Shown here one piece after another: positions 25,641-38,808 of a DNA stretch of 64,000 nucleotides. A program made the position numbers and the translations under genes. The stretch is from Mugil cephalus (Eukaryota > Chordata > Actinopteri > Mugiliformes > Mugilidae), in assembly GCF_022458985.1 (NCBI RefSeq), contig NC_061772.1:27277501-27341500 (forward strand), given 5' to 3'. Position 1 is the first letter of the stretch. Every line of letters begins with the position of its first letter. Under the pieces are notes generated by a model. The model did not search any database, was not told the DNA's origin, and saw only the letters and a program-made list of their open reading frames with translations.

Positions 25641-26877
25641 AAAATTTTAGAAATAAAAGGAAGATTGGACATTGGTCTATAGTTGGTAGGTTTTTTAAGT
25701 AAAGTTTTAATTACAACAACCTTCAAAGACTTGACATATCTGGTCAATAAAGATAAATTCATCTGGTTCAATATGGTTTAATACTGAATAGTTCCTACGG
25801 ATGTTTCTACGGGGCTTTTTTTCTCTAATGACTACAATGCTATTAATAAAGAAGGTCATGATGACATTACTACTGAGGAAGTGAGAAGCTGTGATCAGAA
25901 TTCACAACCATCCCCACCAGAAAATAAATGAGGAACATGTGGAACGAGACGGAGACGATGAAAGAGGGAGAATAAATCATGACCAATATAAATATATATT
26001 TATCACTTATCAAAACGTGTTTTTTATTATATGATGCAAAATTATTAATCAGTACATTATGTGCCTATATTATCATAGTCTTTGGAGACTTGAGGCTGAC
26101 GGCGCTGTGTGATATCAAAAGGTTTTCACAGAGCGACCCACATAGCGTGGATACTCGCTGCAGGGCAGTGGAAACTCTTCAAAATACATCCCGACCCCCC
26201 CCCTGCGTGTCTGGGGATTTGAATTCGAAGCATCAAAGCCATTATCTTCCACAGTATATAAGCAGGTATGCATCTTGCATACCTGTTAAGATTACAGAGC
26301 GTCTCTTTCTCGACTGTCTCCGCCGCCTCCGATTCATTCTTGAATATAAACGACACAATTAAAGGCACTTTGAAGTTTTAACACCGCTACGATCTGAATC
26401 ACGCGTCGTCTTCGGAAAAACCTGTTACTGGAGCCCCTGCAGGCACAAATTAAAGGTGACGGCCCATTTACCATCCTCACAGCTCTCTCACCTATAGGTC
26501 ACAGACGTTATCACCTTCCGACAGCAAGTTTAAATTCAGCCATTCGCATTTCCACCTGTGTTATGCACGCTATCAGAAAAATATGAAAAAAATTAGGAGG
26601 GCAATTAGGAGGGCGAAGAGAGGTACATAAAATTAAAGAGCAAGAGAAGAAATACACAAAAGTGGGTGGGAAAAAGAAGCATATTATGTGTAATGACGGG
26701 CAGTAACAGAAGAAAAGAAAGAATATGTAAAAAATGTAAATAGCAGATTTGGTACGGCAATAAATAATGTGAAGCACATGAGTATTACAAGTGTAAAGCT
26801 TGAGTTATTAGAGCTCAGGAGGAGAATAACGTTGGGACCAAAGGTTGGTCTCCTCCTCTAGACTAGATAATTAAATA

Positions 26878-26955
26878 CCAGGTCCAAAAGTTTCCCAGCA
26901 GAACGTTTAAACGTTATTAACTCCTCCCGTCAGTGGTCATAATGTTGTGGCTGAC
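26878..26955 (-). mobile_element. Tc1-like (family A) terminal fragment
   Basis: Ends GTGGTCATAATGTTGTGGCT preceded by CAAAAGTTTCCCAGCAGAAC, the reverse form of the family A left end. Confidence 0.7.
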
Positions 26956-28209
26956 AAGGCCTGCTTTTCCAGTTTTTCAGGATGCTTTTGTTCCAGGTGC
27001 CTCCGCAGTTTTGTCGTACTGCCGCTTTTCCGTCCATTCAAAGTATAATTTCGGCCTTTTACGAAGCAACGTGGCTTCCTTTATTTTGTATTGGTGGCTC
27101 GTCTTCACCGGCTGCAGCTGCCAATACTCCAGCTCGCTGCCAACTGGCCAAACTCAGATGTGCCGGATTCATGGGAAACTGCAACAGGATGCACCGCTAC
27201 GCCACAACAGAGAAGCTGCAAGCTCCTAACGTTAATATTCGAGACTTAACAGTCTCACTCGACTTAAAGAAGCAGAATTTAATCCGAGAAGAAAAGCTCC
27301 TAATGTAAATAAAGTTTATGCAAGAGTAACTTTTGTTATTTTGCAGTTTGCATAGTATTAAAACACGGGAACACCAACACAAGGCGAGCTCACACACAGT
27401 CACGTCACAGGATGAAACACGCCTGTTAACAGTGTGGAAACAATGTGGAAAAAAATGATCACAGATGTTTTTCAGGGTAGAAAAAGCAGCTTCACTTCCT
27501 TAAGAAACATCTACAGAAAGTACAACGCTAATTTGCAAGTAAACAAAAACAAAAAAACATGTGCGCGGTTCATTTGTTAGTCAGAATCATTTAAATGTGT
27601 TCAAATTTCTAGGGATAGCACACACGACTTACAGCTCAACCTTTTTTTTTTTTTTTTTGAAGTTTTATTTTTAAATTCACATTTTGAGGAGCGGAAAAAT
27701 AAACTGTAAATAGAAAAAACCGGGGCCGGCCGTGAATTTGAGGTGAAGAAATGACTAAATTGCGTTATTTTTTACGGAAACTGCAGGATCGGCCTGGTTT
27801 TTCTGTGTAACTCCCTGTCGCTATAGTTACGCCACAACACAACCACACAGCGATGCCACCAGCGAGAGACACAGGTCAGGGCTGTTTGGAGTCAGGGCAA
27901 GGTCATGTATTGTTGTTGTTTGCCCCCCCCCCTTCTCATTTCATTGTCCTTATGAATTTTTAATTGTCTCTCTAAGCTCTTTAGGCAAGAGATGTGTGTC
28001 AGAACCAATAAAGCGCAGAGACCACCTGTGGCTGGTGTCTGTTTTTGGCTCGACAGCGGAAAGGGCAAAGGCAGAGATGGCTGAGGGGGGGAGGGGGGGC
28101 GACGGGGAGGGAGGGGCTGGTGGGTTTTTGGGGGCCGATGCTGTGATTAGTCCACATCGGGAAGAGCAGGCCACGTCTACGCCAGGTTCCCAGGAGAACG
28201 ACTGGGTGT

Positions 28210-29118
28210 AGCAGTCTAAATATCGACAGTATCGACAGCAAGGCCAGTATCGGTATGGAATCGATAATAGCGTGATGTGAACGATACTTTTGTTAGTTTC
28301 CCTAAAGACTTAATGCAGCTTCTCTCCAAGTCTGTGGAGCTTCTTCATCTTCACCTGTAGAAAAAGGTGGATATGGACAGAGTTTGATACTCAAGTCCAA
28401 GCATCACAGCAGCGTCGCACAACTGGTGATTTTATAAGAGAAGACAACTACACGAGATGCAGGACCTTCTTCTTTCTCACATTTCCCTCTCTGTGCAATT
28501 TTTATATTTATTATTTTGCTCAACTGACTTTGCATTGTTATATTTTTGTTACATTGTTACTAAAATTACTTTTTTTCTAAAACAGTTGTGTAGCAAAAGG
28601 GGAATTATTTGTTTTTTATACTGTTAAACTGTTTAATATTGTAATAGTTAATATAAACTGGTTCAAATGTTGTCCAAACATTATCACAATCAACTAACAT
28701 TTATGTTATATTCCATTTTTTTAGCATTTTTCTTTAACTTCCTGCTCACACTGTATTGCATTGCTTGTTGTAATATATTTTTTATATATTCTTTTGATAT
28801 TTTTATATTCTATTTTTTAGTCCAGCTATATGTGAACTGTTTGTGATGTTAACAATGAGAATTTCCCCACTGTGGGATGAATAAAGTCATATGTTATCTA
28901 ATATAGTGTCAGAATGTTGTATGTTCTTGTATATTTTGCACATTCTTATCAAATTTGATACTGTCTTTTATTGTTTCTTGTATATATTTTCGTACCTAAT
29001 GAACTAATTTCCCATACGTGGGATAAATAAACGTCTTATGTCTTAAAGGCAAAGTCGGTATCGGCCGATACTTGCCCTGTATTTACTTGGTATCGGATCG
29101 AAACCAAAATTCCCAGGA
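28210..29118. mobile_element. DNA-element copy 2 with nested retroelement tail
   Basis: Homologue of 18905-19820. Between the shared AAGGGGAATTATTTG (ends 28611) and the shared TATCGG terminus (from 29050) it has about 350 bp more than copy 1. The extra DNA carries CCCCACTGTGGGATGAATAA and a second CCATACGTGGGATAAATAAA, LINE 3'-tail-like words. Confidence 0.65.
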
Positions 29119-29497
29119 GTCAAATTAATCTGTAACATGATACTGAGCTTCTGCTTCCATGACTTTATCTTTATTATAATTTTTATTTGTGTCTTTATCC
29201 CATCTCCTCTCTACTTCCTCTGACAGTTTCCTGAAAGGTTTCCTGCTGCAGGCAACGCTGTGTCCAGAGAAGGATATTATTACATCTGTTGAAATCTTTG
29301 TAGAGGAAATGATCGAAAAAGGAGATTTTCCTTCTTCTGTCTCAAATACAGATTTGTTGCGATAGCTAACGAGTCCCACTGGATGCAATTATTTCTATTC
29401 TCTCCACAGGAAATCAAACAAACACATGTATAAGTGTTACGGGAACACAGATTTAGTTTACCACAGTTTATACGAACCAGCGTGAGGCAAGCCGTCC

Positions 29498-29656
29498 CAC
29501 ACCGATCAGCCATAACATTAAAACCACTGACAGGAGAAATTATTAACATTTAAACCATCTTGTGACAACTCAGTGTTCTGCTGGGAAACTTTTGGACCTG
29601 ACATTCATTCATGTGGATGTTACTTAGACATGTAGCACCCACCTAGACCAGACCAG
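29498..29656 (+). mobile_element. Tc1-like (family A) left-end remnant
   Basis: GATCAGCCATAACATT end followed by the GTTCTGCTGGGAAACTTTTG transposase-derived block and TAGCACCCACCTAGACCAGA. Confidence 0.8.
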
Positions 29657-29885
29657 TAAAACAGTGCAATTTATTGGACAATTTTGGATTAGCAGTTGAT
29701 TTGATTGAAAAATTGCAGTTAATGATTTCAACCTAATTTTTGCACTCTCTAAATTCATTCCTCTGGTGGTTTAGTCTTGGCCTCTGGGCCATATGTGATA
29801 TACGTTATTTCAAACATGCAAATTATATGTTTATTTGAGCAAATAAACAAATACAACAAATAACCCTGCATAAAAATAAAAGAAG
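29657..29885 (+). repeat. Interspersed repeat, pair with 60718-60880
   Basis: Both copies read GTAAAAC(A/G)GTGCAATTTA, then AAATTTGCAGTTAATG-type and CTGGGCCATATGTG/CGGGCCGTATGTTTG words, and end AACCCTGCATAAAAA. Class unknown; the GGGCCGTATGTTTGACA end is a common fish repeat by recall. Confidence 0.55.
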
Positions 29886-29899
29886 ACTCGAGGTGTTAA

Positions 29900-30393
29900 C
29901 CTCCTGAGACCTGAGCTTTTAATTGCTATGCATTTTTAATTTCTCAAAGTTCTTTGGGATCAGGACAGGAAGTATTAGTTTTTGAAAAAACAACAACAAC
30001 AAAAAAACAAAACAATGTCCTCACATGTGGACATTGGGATTATTTCATTATTTATATATAATAAAGTCACCGATGTGTGACAAGATATAAAACTGTTTAT
30101 TTTAATATCTGAACATGGCTGAGCAACGACAGAACAATGAAGTCCCAACGTCCTTAATCATGTACTTGCTAATTAGCGACGTTGTAGCTCGTTGCTATTG
30201 ATAAAATTTGTTACATTTGTGAGTCATATCAAACTAGAAACATTAATAAGCATAAATGTTTTAACCTTTGCTACCACTAGGTGGCAGATTAAAGTGTCAA
30301 CTAATGTGGACAATTAGTTTAAATGGAGCAGAATAAGCTGTAATAAAACCTAAAACTTCATGTCCCCATATGAGGACGTAGGGTCTCTGGAGG
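29900..30393 (+). mobile_element. piggyBac-like MITE with TTAA target duplication
   Basis: TTAA (29896-29899) and TTAA (30394-30397) flank termini CCTCCTGAGACC and GGTCTCTGGAGG, inverted with one mismatch in twelve. TTAA duplication and CC...GG ends are the piggyBac hallmark. It is 494 bp with no transposase, so non-autonomous. Related copies: 21020-21405 and 47920-48035. Confidence 0.8.
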
Positions 30394-30497
30394 TTAAAGA
30401 CTGCGAACGTTTTTACATCATACACTTTAGATGCATGTAAAAATTGCCACTGCGAAAACAAAATGGTAAGCATTATATGCTTTATAACATTATAGTA

Positions 30498-30722
30498 TAT
30501 ACTGATCAGCCACAACATTATGACCACTGACAGGAGAAGTAAATAACATTTAAACCATCTTGTGACAATTCAGGGTTTTGCTGGGAAACTTTTTGACCTG
30601 TGTGGATGTTACTTAGACATGTAGCACCCACCTAGACCAGACCAGACCAGACACCCCCCTCCCCATAGCAATGACCCGTGCGAGTCTGACACACACACAA
30701 AAACGGTTCAAGAACAACTAAA
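30498..30722 (+). mobile_element. Tc1-like (family A) left-half remnant
   Basis: Left terminal repeat, the GCTGGGAAACTTTTTGACCT block, the C-rich CCCATAGCAATGACC stretch and a tail near AAGAACAACTAAA; no right end. Confidence 0.8.
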
Positions 30723-31870
30723 AAGAAAAAACTCAAATTGACCAGACAAAGTGATAAAAAAAAAAGATGTGAATCTAAAAGTTATAACATCTCTGCTCCA
30801 CACACCCACTGAAGAAACCACCTGTTGCCTACGTTAAACGTAAAATATACTAATTTGAACTTCTCTGGGGTCAGTTTATTAATATTTTTAATCATGCACG
30901 AAGCTGAAAGGACCCTTGAACAAGTCACCGAACTAGTTTCCTCTGAGAGTCTTCTCTCATTTCCAGACATAATTGGCATAATATGCGTAATTGACGACGC
31001 AAAGTGTCGCCCAGACCAATGGAGAAGACACATGGAACGAGTTATTGTTAGACTGCTATAGCGAGGTTGGAGTTCAACTATTCACTCGTCCACTCAGAGA
31101 TAATCAGTCCGTGACGTGGGCTGATTATCTGCTACCTCTCGACTATAATGTGCTTTCCCATCCGCTGAGAAGTGAATTGCTGGTCTGTTTTTTTTTTTTC
31201 CAGATTTCAAAACTTCTCACTCTATTATCAAATATATAAATCAAGTCACGGCTGAAAGGTGGCGCAGGGAAAATTGGATGAACGAGTCCAGCTGGTGGTG
31301 TTATGATTAAAGCTTATAATTGAGTGCATATGCAGGGATGGGAAAAAAATAAATAAAAAAATAAAAATGAGCAGGATCTCCTCTGAGAGGCGTCCAGAAA
31401 CAACGCCTCAGTCACCCATCCGTGCGTCCGTCTTCACTCCATCCCAAACCTCGCACACATGCCAGGTAGATTATTCACCCGTAATCACCTCGGGCCCCAG
31501 TGATGCAGAGTCAAGTCTCAGCCGGGTCCACGGAGCGTGGTCGGCCTGGCGTCAGGTCTACCTGGACTTTGTGCTGACGAGGTCCGCTATAAATACCCGC
31601 ACCTGCCCAGTTTCGTCCACAGTCTCCTCAATGAACCCACGGCTGCACTTAGCCTGAGTGTTCCTGTCACTGCTCCGTGTCCTCGTGGAGAGAGGTTGCT
31701 CTGTAATATTTATCGCAGGGGCGTTCGCTGTTTTTGAAGGAGGTGCTATAATAACTTAAGTTCTGCAGCAACTTCAAACTTCTAAAGTTTTATGTTGGTT
31801 GCTTTTATGTAAAATATACTAAACAAAAAAATATAAGTTAGTTTAGCATTTAGTTTCATCTGTACATGTG

Positions 31871-32326
31871 TACACACTGATCAGCCACAACATTATGACC
31901 ACTGACAGGGGAAGAAAATGACATTTAAAACATGTTGTGACAAATTCAGTGCTCTGCTAGGAAACTTTTAGACCTGACATTCATTTTTATGGATGTTATT
32001 TAGACATGTAGACCAGACTAGACCAGGAATCCCCACCCCCATAGCATCAGAGGCATCAGACACACACACAAAAACAGTTTAGGCCTCTAAAGACCTGGCC
32101 AGACCCGGCCCCCAAATTCACTAGATCTCAACCTGATCAAGCGTCTGTGGGATGATCCACAGAGGCCCCTCCCCTCCCGTCCCCTCAACCCTTAGGACCC
32201 AATAGCCTCCCAGTAACAAACCCTGTTGTACCACAGGACACCCTCAGAAGGCCCATGTCCATTCTCTACAACGGAGACCTAAACAATATTAGCAAGGTGG
32301 TCATAATGTTATGGCTGATGGGTGTA
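31871..32326 (+). mobile_element. Internally deleted Tc1-like (family A) element, both ends present
   Basis: Inverted termini with TA at both edges, 456 bp. The interior translates near 32115-32157 to NSLDLNLIKRLWDD, the third catalytic region of a Tc1 transposase (usual form PDLNPIEHLWD). It keeps different internal pieces from the copy at 6010. Confidence 0.85.
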
Positions 32327-35300
32327 TCTTTAAATCAGTGGGAAGCCTCAGTAAGGGCTGAGACACACAGCTCATTAGGGTTTGTTTCTACTGTGTGTGT
32401 GTTGTACTGTATAGGAGCGAACTCAACATATAAGAGGCAGACACGTCCCCGGCTGAATGACGGTCGTCTCCGATGCCTCTCAGCTCGCATGTTTCACGCT
32501 ATCTTGGGCTAATGAGAGCTGAAGTCCCATATGGCTCCGACTGCATGTTCAGAGTGGATGAGGGGATGTTTGCTTACTTTAAGGACGGGGAGGGGAGGGG
32601 GGCAGCGCTAAAAACGGAAGCAGTCAAGCCAAAGTATTGGGGGAAACATCTGTAATGTATAATTATATAATATATAAATTTAAATATTTATATTGTATAT
32701 ATTAATAGATGATAGTGGTGAAGTGCGAGCTAGTGTTGGAAGCACCCACACAGTTCTGATTTTTGAAATGTTAAAAACTTAAACTGGTAGAGTCAGTGAA
32801 TAATAAATAAGGATGTATTACTATTTTTATGTGTTTTTACATCTATTTACTTATACATATGTAAATCTTCTGTGTTTATTTTTGTCTGTGCTATTTCTTA
32901 TTGTGCTTATCCTTCTTACTATATCCTGTTTTGTCCTATACTCTTTCATAATAAAGGAACAAATATTGACTAAAGCATAACCAGAAACACATTCTCCGGT
33001 TCATGAGTGCCCCTTTGTTCATAATATTGTTTTATAGTGACTAATAATATCATTTTTTGCATCTATTAAGTGTATGACATAATTTAATTTCTGTTTCTAA
33101 ATTGTTTTACAAATTTACACCTTTTCCTGTTGTAAGTATTTATGATTAGTCGTCAGAAAATTAATGTTGAGCTCGTTTCCTGACCTCTATGAAGTGAGAT
33201 TGCTTTGAGATTTCGTAAAAATATAACAACAACCACAACAACAAAAAAAAAACACATTTGTGCAGGTATTACAGGAGAAATCGAAAAAACTAGTCCCCCA
33301 CTTTTACTTTCACGACCCATTTTTATCCTCTGCCTCTGACTGTGTCTGGCTGTTATTGGATGGTTGTGGGGATGAGGACACAAGTGCAGGACAAAGATGA
33401 AGCCAGGGTTCAAAAACTTAAATTAAATTAATGAAAAAAAACTCAAACTCAAAGAAAAAAAAAAAAAGACGAGATCACAGACACAAGGCAGACGGACGAA
33501 AAACACAGTGACAAAATAATATTTTTTTTTCCTGTCTAGTATCTAAATGCTGTATATAAACTAATGTGTACTTCTAAACAGGTTTAAATTGAATAATAAT
33601 GCGTTTGTATCATGTGTCTTGTCAGAGACTTTTTGAAATCAAAGCGCCGGAAACGAGCTCCGTTCATGGAAAGCAGAACGTTTAACGTGGTTTGTGTGTC
33701 CGTGTCTGTTCCTGTCTCGTGTGTGGACACGCCCTCCCATCAGGGGTAATCGATTCGGGCAGGGTGGTGTGTGGTTTACGGCTCCACTTGCCTCCATCAC
33801 ACCTGTGACTTCCTGTAGCCAGAGGCGTCGCCCGGGTTTCAAAGCCGCCACCTGCCAGAGGAAGCTGGTCTGTGAAACCCAGTCACCTTCTAACAGTTAT
33901 TTATAGTATTGTTGGTTTTAGTTTGTATTAAATTAATTTTAATTAAATTTTATTCATACAGCACCGATGAGAATCTAAATTGTCTCCAGTAATGGAAAAA
34001 ACTGCTCGTCTGAGTGCTCCGCGGCTCTAATTTGCATGAAAGTGCGTGAAAGAAAGACGGGGCGTGGAAAGGCTGGTGCCCGCTGTGTTGTTACATCACT
34101 TGCACTGATGTGGGTTTATCACAGCGGTAACAAAAAAAACAAAAAAACATTCACAATCTTCAGCAGGATTATTCAACCACATGCAGTCAAACGGTCGTCA
34201 CCCACAAATGCCTCCAGAAACTCTGCCGCAAACCATCCGTACGACTTTAAGTACCGCTGAGCGTTGTGCGCTTATTTGTTGCGTTTGCAGAGAAGCAGAA
34301 GTCAAGCACAGCCCAGGTAAGAGTCTAAATCAGCTGAGTCGCACGGACAAAGACGGAGCTACAGCAAACGACTGAGCAACGCGGGGATTTGATGACGAAG
34401 GTTCGGTCCTGAAACACCTGAAGCCTTTTGTGGGCCGTTCTCGGTCTGTTAGTGGTTGTACAGATTAGTCAGCGTGTCGACTAATCTGGCCCACGGCATG
34501 AATTTGCCATGAATCTGAATTTGGGTCCTTCAGTAAGAGAAGTGGACAGAACACCCCCACCCCCACCCAAACAACAAAAGCTGGAAAACCAGTAAGCGGA
34601 GGAAGAGTTGGTCGGGTAATATGTTTAAGAGGAAATGCTGCATTTATTTATGAGAACATGCATTTTTTTTGGCTGATAAAGTAGCTTAGTAAAGTACACA
34701 GAGAAGCCTTCACAGAAATTTTTTGTTTTTTTTAACCTGGCTACACTATCCCATCCTCCAACACACTGTGGTGCTGAGCTGCTGCCTGTTTTTATACAGT
34801 CTATACACAGGATGTAGCACATGATCTGTCTGTTCTCAGCAAACGTATTCAGGTGAAGAATATAGATTTCATTACCTTCTACTGGGTTTTTATCAGTGAC
34901 GTCATCAGAGACTAGTCAGTGTTTGGTCGACCTTCATCACTTAAAAAATCTGAAGTTGTTCAACGGATGATTTATTCATCATTTATTCTTTTACATCACG
35001 AGGACGGCTGCAGTGCCACTTATCTGGGGAACATACCATACGCCGTTTCCATGGATGGTTCAAGTGGTGCAAGGTATTAAAGGACACAGGTTTCCCAGAA
35101 GAACAATACGTCCTAACGAGATGATCAGTCTTATTCTCATCACAGGCTTCACAACCTATACCTCCTTCATAATCCACTGATAATCATTTACACTTGTCCA
35201 CACCAATTTTGTCTCACTTAAGTTCAATTTTTTTATTTTTTTTATAGAAACATTACGTCACCATCAGGTTCCAGGAAGAACATTTCTGCTTGTTTGCTTG

Positions 35301-36044
35301 ACCTGACCTGACAGGCTCACAGCTGTCATTCCTCCTCCTCCATCTTACGGCAAACCAACACCTCAGACAGCACCTGCAGCTCTCAGCGTTACGTAATCAC
35401 GCCTGCTCCACATCCGTCTTATTGCCCATTGATATGTTTCACCTGCTTTTCCAGAATTTGAATCTGTCCTCTGTCTTGTGGTATTTACAAAAAATAAAAT
35501 AAATATTTTTGAATTTTGTGTAAAGCTGCATGATACGGTTCCACATCCGTAATCCAGAAGGGCTCTCGGCTGTTAGCATGTGTGTGCAATCTCTCGCCCG
35601 GAGGAGCTGATGAAGCCGTTCCTCAGTACAGCATCTCCACGTTCAGGAAATCAGGACGTTTAAAATTTAAAATGCACTTCTCATAAAGGCAGTAAATGAA
35701 TGAATATAAAGCACGACTCACTCACTCACTCACTCACACAGTGAAGCTGAATATTATAAAACACAATATGGCGCTGATTTGCATTTATAAAGGAGCTTGT
35801 TTTCATTTTCATTTTACAAACGCATAAGTAACTTTTCTTTTCTAGAACCCACATAAATGCTTTATGTTTCCTGAAGAACTTTACAAACCTGCTGCACATT
35901 TGTGGGTCTTCTAGGTATCACCAGTCCTTCCTCCCGTCAGACTCTATAACCAGGTCTGATCCCAGTAAACCAACAATAACAACATATGTGCAACACTCCT
36001 GCACACGACTGCACTGTTCTCTATGTAACACATGCACATATATG

Positions 36045-36093
<49 letters not shown>

Positions 36094-37545
36094 CTGCAGC
36101 TTTGAACTGTCTGCATCCTTCCCAACTTGAATGTTATGCTAATATACCTTTTTTTTCATACTCTTATTTTTATATACATGCACCCATATGTGGATGAATA
36201 AAGGCACATCTTATTTTATCTCATCACATCTAAATGTCTGTTCATTTTAGAGATTTTAATTTAATATATGCTGCATTAGGTTAAAAACCAAAAAGTTTGC
36301 ATCATCTCATCCATTTTTTTCCCCTTCATTACGAGATGTAGCTTTAGTTTAAATAAAATTAAATTAAAAAAGTCTAATTAAATCAGCAGAACATTAGTGG
36401 AACAGACTAAAATCAACTAATAAGACTCACAACTGTCTGTTATTATTTTTGAGGCGATGCAACAATAATAAAAAGAAAATGTTGCACATCATCCACAGAT
36501 TCCCATTTGTACAGTTGGGCCTAGAAAATATTTGGACGGTGACACAACTGGATTTGAGATGCAACTGAAGTGCAGACTTCAAGGATTTCCACAAAAAAAA
36601 ACTTTGAGAAATTGCAACTATTTTTAAAATTAAAAGTCTCCTTATTTTCAGGGGCTCATTTAATTTATTGGATGTCTCCAAATCTTGTGTTTCCTCCTTT
36701 GTGAAGCTCTTTAGTGCAGGTGTGTTTCGTTTTGTCTGAAGAAAGTGATCAGGATGAGATCTGGTTATTGACCTGATCCCTGCAGAATATTCTTTACCTT
36801 AAAAAAAAAAAAAACTCCAGGGTTTATTTTGCTGTGTGTCCATCCAATAAACTTTGCTGCATTTGTCTGAAAGTCTGGTTTGTCTGGTCTCAAAGCTTTA
36901 TTTTTCCAAACACGTTGTTCCAGAACTGAGCTGACTTCTTTTTATGTTGTTGTTTTTTGGCATTTCTCTTTTTCTGATGCTGATTAACGGTTAAAACCTT
37001 TGTGTGTCCACTGCACTGTATTCAGTAGAATATCCATTTTATCGTGACACTTTGCACAGAAGAAACGTTTCTTACTTGATTTTTATTTCAGTCTTATTTC
37101 TTCTCAGAGGGACAGATCTAAATGTAGATTGTGGCGTTTCCTTCGTCTTTGTCACAGATGTGAGGTTAGGTGGGAATTATCTGTGAAAACGTATTCGGTA
37201 GAAAGACTCACAGAGGTTTTCATGTTTCTGCTCTGCTCTGAAGTGATTCCAGGGTTGATGTTTCCTCCGTGTTTGTGGTCACGGTCGTCTCAGGAGGCTG
37301 TATTCATACCCAGCCTTTGGCAGTCTGCTGCAGGCTTCGTCTTCACAGGGTTTCTATACCTTTGTCTTAATTCACTGCTCAGCCGATTCTCGGAGGAGTT
37401 TCCTACACAGTGATGCGACGCATCATCGACACGCTAGATGAGCGCTCTGCTTTCTCCAACAACCTTTTTGTTTCTTCCTATATGATACAGATTTCAGCCT
37501 CTTATATTCCTAATTAAAAGGAATTGCTTCCTTGACTCTTTTTCT
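32327..37545. other. Gene-free stretch
   Basis: No coding gene seen. Contains a TA-rich patch (32650-32720), an AT microsatellite (36030-36090) and scattered A/T runs. A fragment near 34785-34797 (TATACAGTCTATAC) recalls the terminus of the element at 42265. Confidence 0.45.
36030..36090. repeat. (AT)n microsatellite
   Basis: About thirty alternating AT units with one or two interruptions. Confidence 0.95.
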
Positions 37546-37657
37546 GATTTGGAGGCCAGGTCAACACCTTGTGCTGTTCTTCGTGTTTTTTTTGAGTTGC
37601 TGCTAAACCGCCATCAAAGAGCGTCATTGCTATGGGCCGGGGGCAGGGGCGTCACTA
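37546..37657 (-). mobile_element. Tc1-like (family A) internal fragment
   Basis: TTTGGAGGCCAGGTCAACAC followed by TTGTGCTGTTCTTCGTGTTT matches the interior of the element at 6010; no ends are retained. Confidence 0.65.
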
Positions 37658-38808
37658 GGCTTTAAGGACAGGTTTTATTTTGCTTTTCCATCTCACTACC
37701 TCTGTCCCTGTTTCCTATCTGTTTCTACGTTGTTACACCACGCAGGCAAAACCAATAAATCATACAACAATCTACAATTTGCACGACTGTCCAAGCACAT
37801 ATCAACGTGCTGCTACGATATCGCACTGCTGCATACTGCTTATATGTTTTATTTCACGTGATTAAAGGTGTTATCTCATAGCTGTACAGTTTGTGTCAAC
37901 GTGAGGGAGAAACAGAAACAGCAAACTACAGAGAAGTGACAATAAAAATCTGTAAAATCTAAGCGGGCATGGGAAGAGAGACGTGACTGGATGAACATGT
38001 ACGCGGGTATGAATCCTGCGGCTGCATATCAAACGTCTGCTTCTGGGCCGTGAGTGGCCACATGAGGACGTCTCCAGAAGCCGGTCGGTCCCCGCAGACC
38101 TCCACGTTAATTTACCCAGTCTCACAGATAAATTGTTGACAGCGTATTTGAAAAAAACACTTCTATAGCTTCTGTAGCTAATTTGCTCATTCATGAAAAC
38201 TGTAGTGGGCTTTGCAACGCGCATGTTTAAATTATACCGAGGCTTTAAATGATGCATGATCTAAGTCATGGCTTAGAGATTGTTACCTTGTTAGCTGTTA
38301 GCATTAGCACCACTGCAGCATGTTAAATAGCAGTAAGCTACAAATGGGGATGAATTGATTGGATTTATAAGAAAATTGACGCAAATTTATCAGCTGACAG
38401 TGATTATTTTTGTGCCAGTTCATCCTTCACACATTCAGATGTTTCACTAAAACAATAAAAAGTTAGCGGCTTCATCCTCCGGAGGCCGTAAAACCACTCA
38501 GACTAACAAACGGGACAAATGACAAAGATTCACCGGCACCAGTTTTTAATCTGTTATATAATTATAATTAAATCAATAACAATCAAACCCGTCTCAAGGC
38601 ACTTCACAGAAATATATTTTACCGGCGGCCGTCAGACAAAACAAACACTTTACAGGCATCGATTTGGGCTTCGAGAAAGAATTTGTCTTGTCTTTGGTTT
38701 CTAAAACTCTATTTTTCAAAAACTATTTTTTTTTGTGTGTGTGTGATGAAAGGAATCAATAGACAGCATCAGAATGATGAAGTCCCAACACTCAAAAGCC
38801 ATATACTA

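Larger units (their letters stand above)
22411..26877. other. Gene-free stretch after the GPCR
   Basis: Holds the GPCR 3' region, an ATTG microsatellite (24181-24222), an ATA run (24535-24558), a LINE reverse-transcriptase fragment (25335-25640) and a short palindrome at 26261-26287. No further coding gene was recognised. Confidence 0.5.

Noticed and set aside
27996-28241. Overlapping open frames on both strands in a G-rich patch
   Set aside because: Both strands open because of base composition; no domain and no splice partner.
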